Below are positions 33,177-38,830 of a stretch of 38,830 bases of DNA, one piece after another. The number at the start of each line of letters is the position of its first letter. Within the stretch, counting starts at the first letter, position 1. The position numbers were made by a program, and so were the translations under genes. The DNA is taken from contig DDSP01000068.1 in NCBI GenBank assembly GCA_002343445.1, positions 51,586 to 90,415 on the forward strand, in the 5' to 3' direction. This DNA is from Chthonomonas sp. UBA2387 (GTDB taxonomy: Bacteria > Armatimonadota > Fimbriimonadia > Fimbriimonadales > Fimbriimonadaceae). The notes beneath the pieces were generated by a model that searched no databases, was not told the origin of the DNA, and saw only the letters and a program-made list of their open reading frames with translations.

Positions 33177-34625
33177 TTACCAGTCGTCGCCGTGTCCGTC
33201 GGCGCTTGCGCGTCGGACGCGTTGGCGATCTCGCTGGATGGCGGCTTCCATCTGCGACAGGCTGACACCTGCGACACGGACGGTGCCAGCGTTGACCGTG
33301 TCGAGGTTGTCGTTCGCGACAGTGATCAGGTGGTTGGCGTACGGCGCGTTGTGGACGCCATAGCCGCCGTCACGGACCACAAAGTAGTAGTTGTGGCGGG
33401 CGCGCTTGATCTCCGGCGGAATGTTGGCCTGGTTCGGCGGTGTCTTGCCTTCGGCCGTGATGTTCGTGGTGTACTCCCAGAACAGTTCGTCGCCAAAGGT
33501 GGCTTGCGCCCAGGCGTTCAGCCTTGCCCGAAGGGCATAGAGGCGCTGCAGAACCTGTGACTTGGTCTGGTTGGTCCGCGCTGCGGCGTCGGACGCCGTG
33601 TGGCACGGCTGGCAACCACGGTCATAACCCGGCACGAACGAGTGTCGCGAATCGGGCATATGGCAGGTGCTGCATTGGCCGGGTGCCGTGGCGTGGGCCG
33701 TGTTGCGGGCCACCACACCCTCGCCCTCGACACCGCCGATGCCCATCAGCATGTTGAACTGGTTGGAGTCGTGCATGCTCGGGCGGGCGGTTGCGGTGCG
33801 GAGCGCCGTGTCAGACGGGTTCGTACCTCGGCCGTTGTGGCATTGGGCGCACACATGGTCGAAGTTGGTGAACACCGTGGGCGTCGATCCAGGAGCGATC
33901 GGTCCGGTGTCGGTGTTGAAGACCGCGCGCCGGAGTTGGACCTCCTTGCCGTTGTCGGACAGGTAGCCCGTGTTCTTGTGCGGGTTGTGGCAGCTCACGC
34001 AGGGCGCGCTGTGCGGCACGTCGTTGATCGTGCCTTCCGCCAAGTGTCGGATCTCCTCGTCGGACATGTTCTGAACCGCATGGCCGTTGTCGGCCACCGC
34101 TCGGAACACGCCGCTGTGGCAGTTGATGCACTGCGAGGTGCGGCCATAGCGGTTCGGATCGTGCGCGGCCTCTTCGACCGGCGACGCGATCAGCTTGCTG
34201 TGCTGAGACAGCCGCCACTCGTCGTAGATCGAACCGTGGCACTGGGCGCAGACAACCGCAGAGGCGGACTTCGGCAACGTCAGGATGTTGTCGAGCGCCG
34301 GACCTTCGGCATGGTTGGAGCCCGGCCCGTGGCACCGCTCGCAACCCACGTCGACCGAAGCATGTTTGGTCTCAAGCCAGTCGTTGAACTGCGTGCCGTG
34401 GTCTCGCGTGCCGTGGCACTCGCCGCACTTGTCTGAGCCGACGAACGCCGCGCCCGCTTGTCCGGCTGGGAGAAGGGCCAGGAACTGCTGAGAGATCGGC
34501 GGCAAGCCTCCGCCGCCGTCGCCTCCGCCGATCGGGCCACCTTCACCGCCGCAGCTCTGCAGCACCAGAACGGTGGCCGCAAAGGGTGCGATGGCGAAGA
34601 ACGTCAAGAACCATTTGGATTTCAT
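33177..34625 (-). CDS. Octaheme c-type cytochrome lipoprotein
   Basis: A 482-residue multihaem protein with a lipoprotein signal peptide: hydrophobic stretch 5-22, lipobox LQSC, lipidated Cys25, then a Gly-rich linker (26-40). Eight CxxCH sites start at residues 67, 95, 126, 166, 209, 259, 318 and 338. A haem-free C-terminal part (about 345-482) has a helix with ARHNYYFVVRDGGYGVHN, a pattern found in large multihaem cytochromes of the NrfA/octahaem type. The start is the ATG at 34623-34625. There is no Asp after Cys25, the residue that retains lipoproteins in the inner membrane of enterobacteria, so outer-membrane placement is plausible. The gene follows the barrel gene by 60 bp and is the surface-lipoprotein candidate of a conduit. 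Its electron acceptor is unknown. Confidence 0.88.
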   Translation of the reverse strand: MKSKWFLTFFAIAPFAATVLVLQSCGGEGGPIGGGDGGGGLPPISQQFLALLPAGQAGAAFVGSDKCGECHGTRDHGTQFNDWLETKHASVDVGCERCHGPGSNHAEGPALDNILTLPKSASAVVCAQCHGSIYDEWRLSQHSKLIASPVEEAAHDPNRYGRTSQCINCHSGVFRAVADNGHAVQNMSDEEIRHLAEGTINDVPHSAPCVSCHNPHKNTGYLSDNGKEVQLRRAVFNTDTGPIAPGSTPTVFTNFDHVCAQCHNGRGTNPSDTALRTATARPSMHDSNQFNMLMGIGGVEGEGVVARNTAHATAPGQCSTCHMPDSRHSFVPGYDRGCQPCHTASDAAARTNQTKSQVLQRLYALRARLNAWAQATFGDELFWEYTTNITAEGKTPPNQANIPPEIKRARHNYYFVVRDGGYGVHNAPYANHLITVANDNLDTVNAGTVRVAGVSLSQMEAAIQRDRQRVRRASADGHGDDW

Positions 34626-34685
34626 GGGATTCCTCCGCTCGATGCGTTGATCTTGGACCTCAGAGGTCCGAAAACGAATGGCCAC

Positions 34686-36338
34686 CTAGAACCTCACCTT
34701 CCCCATAACGGAGAACACCGAGGCGTTGTAGCCGAGAGACGAGAGCACCTTGTCTTCGTATTGCCAAGGTGCGTAGGTGACGGCGAACTCCGCGCCGTTT
34801 TCGGCGCGATGGGTCAGCCCAAGGGTGAGGTAGCGGCCCCGATAGTTGCCGCCCGGCTCGAACATCGGGTTGTCGTTGTTCGTGCCCACATGGGTGAACG
34901 TCGCCGTCGCATGGAAGCCTGGGTTGAACGCGTAGGACACGCCGAACGCTCCCGAGATGCTCGAAGGGAAGTAGGGGTCCAGGTTGGCCGCGTCGCCACC
35001 TGTGCCGCTTACCTTCGCCGTTTCGCGAACGACCTCGCCGAAGAGCGAGACGCCCGGGCCGACGTCCCATGTGGCGCCAAGCGTGCCCGACGTGGTGGAG
35101 AGGTCCACCAAGCGTGCATCGTTCTTGCGGAACCGGTGGTCGAGGATCGCGTAGAACGCGTACGTGTCGCCGGTCCGATCGAACTTGACTTGCGCGAACC
35201 GCGTATCCGTCCAGAACAAGGGGTTCGGGTCGGTCGTGTTCATGACCGGCCATCCGCGCAGGTGGGTGAAGCCGCCGCGAACGGAAGCCCTCATGCCCGG
35301 GCCGACCTTGGTCTGGAACTTGGCCTCGACCGAGTCCCAAATCGGCACATCGACGAAGGACTGGTCCTTGCGAATGCGCTCGACTTCCTTGTGGCGGTAG
35401 GAGACCTGGGCCGACCAGTCTTTGCCTCGGTGGTTCAGGCGGCTGTTGAATTGCATCCGCTCTTGGGCGTGGGCCGTGCGCACCGTAGGCAGGTCGATCT
35501 TGTCGCGATGGACACCGAACGTCAGGTCAGTGCGTTCGCCGATCCTGTAGGAACCGTTCATGCCCACCGATTCGATCTCGCTGTCCTCGCGTCCGGGCTG
35601 TTTGATCCGCGAGTGGCTGTAGTTGGCCTGCAGATCGAGCCCTCGGAGCAACTCGCGCCCGTACTGGGCAGTCCAGCGTTGAACCTCGGAATCGGGCTCG
35701 GCGTTGGTGCGATCCCAGTAGCGATAGTCCGTGTAGCCGATGCCCACCGTGCCCCCGAGCAATTTGCCCTTGAGCGAGGTGTCGGTGGTGCGGGTGCGGA
35801 TGTGCTCGGCTTCGCGAGGGCCGGCGAAGTACGCGTCCTTCTGCTCTTGGGCGAACCGGACCTGAAGGCCGACTCCTTGTCCCAAGCTCTGCACAATGCG
35901 CCCGTCGAACTCCTGTCGCTTGCTGATGGGGATCTCGAAGGGGACGTTGTCGTAGTATTCGTTCGTGCGATAAGCACCTTCGAACCGGGTGGTTCCGTAC
36001 CGCATGGACGCCCCGCCGCCGACCCACAGGTCTTGGTCGACGCCGCCTCGAACGGTCAAATCCGATTGATAGCGGGCGTCATCGGTGGCGTACACGTATC
36101 CCAAGTCGGTGAGGACGAACCCCCGCGCCGGAGTGCCGTAGCGGCGGAACATGTGGTCGCTGCCGCGCAGCCCCCACTGAGTCCACGAGTATTTGAGGCG
36201 AGGCACGAACTTCGGCGCAGGCGGTTCTTCCTGCTCGGGCTCGTCCTGAGCCAAAGCGGCACCGGCCACGCCGACGGCCAGCGCCAAGGCGAGGATTCCT
36301 CGCTTCCAACCGACGGTTTCTTGGTGGCGATTCTGCAT
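34686..36338 (-). CDS. Outer-membrane beta-barrel, MtrB/PioB-like candidate
   Basis: A 550-residue protein with signal peptide (MQNRHQETVGWKRGILALAL, cut after Ala30), an acidic Pro-rich stretch (DEPEQEEPPAP), then alternating beta-strands rich in Tyr, Arg and Gly to the end. The C-terminus MGKVRF closes with Phe, the usual barrel-insertion signal. The length allows roughly 22-26 strands, the size of MtrB-type sheaths. It has no cysteine after the signal, so the CxxC seen near the N-terminus of many Shewanella MtrB proteins is absent. The start is the ATG at 36336-36338; an earlier open stretch runs into the decaheme gene. The gene sits 11 bp behind the decaheme and 60 bp before the octaheme. 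The family is assigned from context and architecture. Confidence 0.7.
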   Translation of the reverse strand: MQNRHQETVGWKRGILALALAVGVAGAALAQDEPEQEEPPAPKFVPRLKYSWTQWGLRGSDHMFRRYGTPARGFVLTDLGYVYATDDARYQSDLTVRGGVDQDLWVGGGASMRYGTTRFEGAYRTNEYYDNVPFEIPISKRQEFDGRIVQSLGQGVGLQVRFAQEQKDAYFAGPREAEHIRTRTTDTSLKGKLLGGTVGIGYTDYRYWDRTNAEPDSEVQRWTAQYGRELLRGLDLQANYSHSRIKQPGREDSEIESVGMNGSYRIGERTDLTFGVHRDKIDLPTVRTAHAQERMQFNSRLNHRGKDWSAQVSYRHKEVERIRKDQSFVDVPIWDSVEAKFQTKVGPGMRASVRGGFTHLRGWPVMNTTDPNPLFWTDTRFAQVKFDRTGDTYAFYAILDHRFRKNDARLVDLSTTSGTLGATWDVGPGVSLFGEVVRETAKVSGTGGDAANLDPYFPSSISGAFGVSYAFNPGFHATATFTHVGTNNDNPMFEPGGNYRGRYLTLGLTHRAENGAEFAVTYAPWQYEDKVLSSLGYNASVFSVMGKVRF

Positions 36339-36349
36339 GGATGGTCTCC

Positions 36350-37306
36350 TCATCGCTTGAGGAAGTTGGGGTCGGTGTTCGACCCGTGCATGGCCACGTG
36401 GCAACCCGCGGTCCAGCAAGTGCGGCCGGGATAGTGCGTCGTGGCTTTTTCGGTGTGGCACTGGGCGCACAGACCCCGCGAGAAGGACTTCAGCAACTCG
36501 GGATTGTGCGAACCGTGTGCGCGGTGGCATTCGGCGCACCCGTCGCCGATGGTGCCCATATCGTGTTCGTACACGAACGGACCGGCCTTTTCGGCGTGGC
36601 AGGAGACGCAAGCGCCCTTGACGGACTTCATGTCCTTTCGGCTCTTGTTGGTCGGGTGGACCGCGTGGCAGTCCGAACACTCCAACCGGCCTTCAGGCAC
36701 GGGGTGGTGGGAGTTCAGCCGGAATTGGGCGGCTTCGGATTTGTGGCAGTCGGCGCAGAGCTTCGATTCCTCGCTCTTCAGCAACTTCTTGGGGGCAGGT
36801 TTGGCCACCACGGTCGGGTTCGAGGCGCCGGAGATGTCCGGCTTCTCGGCCTCGCCGAACGGCTTGGGGTGGATCTGGTGGCAGCTCGTGCACGACACGT
36901 TGCCTTGGGCGTGCGCCGTGCTGTGCCACTCGCCCGCGCTCATCGTCTCGCCGTGGCACCGCATGCACGCGGCGTTGATTTCCTTGGGCGTGATCTTGCT
37001 GTAGGCGATGTTCTCGGGGTTGTCCTCGTCGAGGTGGAACTTGCCCGGGCCGTGGCAACTCTCGCAACCCTGGTAGCCGTGGGCCAACTTGGGATTGTTC
37101 GAGTACGAGGCGTGGCCCGAATACTTGAAGTTCTTGACCTGCTCCCCGTGGCAAGGCGCGCACGACTCGGAGCCGATGTAATCGTCCTCGGTCGCTTTCG
37201 CGAACAGGCTGAGGGGGAACTTGGGCTCGCTCTGCCGGTTTTGCTGCGCCGCTCCCGCGACGAGCGACACCATGCCGATTGCCAATACGATCGTTTCGAG
37301 CCTCAT
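36350..37306 (-). CDS. Periplasmic decaheme cytochrome, MtrA/DmsE family
   Basis: A 318-residue exported protein (signal MRLETIVLAIGMVSLVAGAA). Nine CxxCH sites begin at Cys49, 81, 114, 139, 184, 210, 233, 257 and 280. A tenth site, C297-W-T-A-G-C302-H303, is a CX4CH form as in cytochrome c3. Segments GCESCHGPGKFH, HHPVPEGRLECSDCH, KAGPFVYEHD and CH..MHGSNTDPNFLKR match the MtrA/DmsE family, which carries electrons through the periplasm into an outer-membrane barrel. The start is the ATG at 37304-37306, with the frame open upstream into an AT-rich leader. The barrel gene follows after 11 bp. It is probably the first gene of the conduit operon. Confidence 0.92.
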   Translation of the reverse strand: MRLETIVLAIGMVSLVAGAAQQNRQSEPKFPLSLFAKATEDDYIGSESCAPCHGEQVKNFKYSGHASYSNNPKLAHGYQGCESCHGPGKFHLDEDNPENIAYSKITPKEINAACMRCHGETMSAGEWHSTAHAQGNVSCTSCHQIHPKPFGEAEKPDISGASNPTVVAKPAPKKLLKSEESKLCADCHKSEAAQFRLNSHHPVPEGRLECSDCHAVHPTNKSRKDMKSVKGACVSCHAEKAGPFVYEHDMGTIGDGCAECHRAHGSHNPELLKSFSRGLCAQCHTEKATTHYPGRTCWTAGCHVAMHGSNTDPNFLKR

Positions 37307-37586
37307 GTCGTTCTGTGACCCGATGCTTGACCGGGTCCTCCATTCCAATCCTAGACCATCCGACACGCGATTTCCACCCTTCTGGGCCGTTTTTAGATTT
37401 TTTGATGAAAATTTGTCTGACACGCTCATTTTGAACTTTGTGTACGGATTTATCCTGCCGGTTTAGTCAGGATTCACGGCCCCTGCTTGCACCCGCGGAT
37501 TCACTCCGTGTTCACTTTTCCTGGCGGCGAGAAGGAATCACCAAGCAGTGAGGCGAATTGGTGAAACTGGTACTAGGAAGTGCCCC
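37307..37586. other. AT-rich divergent promoter region of the cytochrome cluster
   Basis: This 280-bp gap between divergent genes contains the most AT-rich stretch in the window (about 37380-37460), with runs of A and T on both strands. It must hold the start sites for the cytochrome operon (minus) and the zinc-ribbon gene (plus). Several partial -35 or -10 matches occur, but none is good enough to name. Confidence 0.45.
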
Positions 37587-38321
37587 ATGAGCGAGACCGA
37601 CAAACACGCCCAAAGGTCGTCCGACGTTCAGGAATCCACCTGGGCCGACGCCATGATGTACTTGATCCCGGGGATCATCGCCATCGTGATCGGTGCCGTC
37701 GGGTTGCGCTACGGCGAGATGTTCGTCGGGATCGGATGGGTCGGCATCATCGCCGGCCTGGGCGCGACCGGATACGGCCTGTACAAGGGCTTCACCAGCA
37801 AGAAGATCGAGTTCGTCAAGGTCGAGTGCGTCTACTGCCACGCGCAGAACTACTTCACCTACCATCCCGACGACGACTTCCGTTGCGACAAATGCCAGCG
37901 TCTGGTCCCGATCCTCGACGGCAGGGTCCTGCCGGTGGAGCAGGTGCGCTGCGGCTTCTGCAACACGCTCAATTACTACAGCGAGAAGACCGAGGTCCTG
38001 CTCTGCGAGAACTGCAACCGGGAGGTCCCCATTTCGTTGGACGAAGGGCGGACGCCGACCAAGCGGCTCGCCCCCAGCTATGCGGTCAAGGCGGAAGACC
38101 AGCGCCTTTTCGAACTGCGGCTGATCGACCCCGGCCCCAAAACCGAGGAAGTCATCCAGACGCTTCAAAAGATGCTGGCGCTCAACCGCAACCAGGTCAA
38201 GCAGATGCTCGAAGAGGTGCCGATCACGCTCCTGACGGGTATTCCGCGCATGAAGGCCGAGATGCTTCAGGCGCAACTCTCCGCCCATCAGGCGCACGCT
38301 CAAGCCCTGCCGCTCGACTAA
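37587..38321 (+). CDS. Membrane protein with two zinc ribbons and an L7/L12-like tail
   Basis: A 244-residue protein I could not assign as a whole. Two membrane helices (about 22-39 and 46-66) are followed by two Cys4 modules: Cys81/84 with Cys100/103, and Cys122/125 with Cys140/143. Each looks like a zinc ribbon. From about 186 to 235, EEVIQTLQKMLALNRNQVKQ and the following LLTGIPRMKAEMLQAQL resemble the C-terminal domain of ribosomal protein L7/L12, which contacts translation factors; similar domains occur fused in bacterial membrane proteins. The function is unknown. The ATG at 37587 is preferred over an upstream in-frame start in the AT-rich gap. It diverges from the cytochrome operon. 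Confidence 0.7.
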   Translation: MSETDKHAQRSSDVQESTWADAMMYLIPGIIAIVIGAVGLRYGEMFVGIGWVGIIAGLGATGYGLYKGFTSKKIEFVKVECVYCHAQNYFTYHPDDDFRCDKCQRLVPILDGRVLPVEQVRCGFCNTLNYYSEKTEVLLCENCNREVPISLDEGRTPTKRLAPSYAVKAEDQRLFELRLIDPGPKTEEVIQTLQKMLALNRNQVKQMLEEVPITLLTGIPRMKAEMLQAQLSAHQAHAQALPLD

Positions 38322-38350
38322 TCCGGTTTCGCCATCGGGCCCATCGCCCC

Positions 38351-38379
38351 ACAAGGTTTCGCGAACACTGAAACCTTGT
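38351..38379 (+). terminator. 10-bp hairpin after the zinc-ribbon gene
   Basis: ACAAGGTTTC (38351-38360) and GAAACCTTGT (38370-38379) form a perfect 10-bp stem with a 9-nt loop, 29 bp after the stop. The absence of a T-run makes it a possible, not clear, terminator. It separates this gene from cdd. Confidence 0.45.
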
Positions 38380-38455
38380 CGCGTCCCGCATGCGTATCAA
38401 CCCTACGAGACGGCCGCCCGGCGGCAGATGCGGGATCACGAGACGTGGTTCACCG

Positions 38456-38830
38456 ATGACAAGCAAAGACGATCTGGAACTGATCGCCGTGGCCAAGAGG
38501 GCGCGGGATCGAGCGTACGCGCCCTACAGCCGCTATGCGGTCGGCGCAGCCGTGCGCGGCGAGGACGGACGCATCTGGGCCGGCTGCAACATCGAGAACA
38601 TCTCCTTCGGACTCACCATCTGCGCCGAGCGAGTGGCGATGGCCAAGATGGTCTCCGAGGGCTGCCGACGACTGGAGAAGGTCGTCGTGGTGACGACGGA
38701 CGGCTCGCCCCCCTGCGGCGCGTGCCTGCAGGCGATTCGCGAGTTCTCGCGCAATCCGGCGCAGGTCACCCTGTTTCTGGTGGGCGACTCGGGATTGGTC
38801 CACGTCTGCACCCTCGCCGAACTGCTGCCC
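38456..38830 (+). CDS. cdd: Cytidine deaminase (3' end outside the window)
   Basis: Pyrimidine salvage: deaminates cytidine and deoxycytidine to uridine forms. The visible 125 residues start at the ATG at 38456 (MTSKDDLELIAVAK) and run off the right edge of the window with no stop. The substrate loop and zinc site are present: PYSRYAVGAAV, GCNIEN, then CAERVA with the ligand Cys and catalytic Glu, and PCGACLQ with the second and third zinc cysteines. This is the small homotetrameric class. A 134-bp gap with a hairpin separates it from the upstream gene. Confidence 0.95.
   Translation, partial: MTSKDDLELIAVAKRARDRAYAPYSRYAVGAAVRGEDGRIWAGCNIENISFGLTICAERVAMAKMVSEGCRRLEKVVVVTTDGSPPCGACLQAIREFSRNPAQVTLFLVGDSGLVHVCTLAELLP

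Noticed and set aside
30292..33363. A plus-strand open frame of about 1,020 codons opposite ccmF
   Set aside because: It is antisense to a clear CcmF and has an Arg/His/Asp-rich composition typical of shadow frames in high-GC DNA; no domain is recognisable.

Overview
The window is high-GC bacterial chromosome, densely packed with genes on both strands. It shows no phage, plasmid, insertion-sequence, tRNA, rRNA or CRISPR signal. An outer-membrane barrel, a MtrA-like periplasmic cytochrome, TatC and MreBCD point to a rod-forming diderm. A pseudopilin-like protein with an H-X9-DG motif, a RemA gene beside mreB, a long-form HisG and the mix of other genes would fit Armatimonadota (Fimbriimonadia-like). 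That assignment is an inference, and no marker here settles it.

Layout, left to right. (1) 1-3637, mostly plus: the 3' part of pyrG, a catalytically dead relative of REP-associated transposases, a small DUF2917-like gene and a GT-C-like membrane protein. (2) 3561-10200, minus: a four-gene run of Ig-like secreted protein, tatC, MrfA-type helicase and a short pheT lacking its tRNA-binding domain. (3) 10423-12333, plus: a near-consensus promoter, a roughly 200-nt folded leader, speD, a heptamer repeat array and speE, together making a polyamine module. (4) 12340-18081: an S9 peptidase, surE, hisG, a phosphodiester-glycosidase-like protein and a pseudopilin-like protein. (5) 18293-24031, plus: the distal spc operon, rpsN-rpsH-rplF-rplR-rpsE-rpmD-rplO-secY-adk-map, cut off from rplN-rplX-rplE and driven by its own promoter, whose -35 and spacer lie inside a repeated sequence. 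(6) 24041-28815, minus: a hypothetical protein, then the tightly packed run remA-mreB-mreC-mreD-gdhA. (7) 28946-30595: a KefB-type antiporter. (8) 30592-37306, minus: a decaheme MtrA/DmsE-like cytochrome, a cysteine-free outer-membrane barrel, an octaheme lipoprotein and ccmF. (9) 37587-38830, plus: a membrane double zinc-ribbon protein with an L7/L12-like tail, and the 5' part of cdd.

The most interesting system is block 8. Three adjacent genes carry the three parts of a porin-cytochrome conduit: a periplasmic multiheme carrier, a barrel to sheath it, and a lipid-anchored multiheme protein. A cytochrome c maturation gene lies directly downstream. This suggests electron transfer across the outer membrane in a lineage not usually associated with it. 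Other points of interest are the structured speD leader, the heptamer array that ends exactly at the speE start codon, and the inactive transposase-like gene found near several REP-like hairpins.
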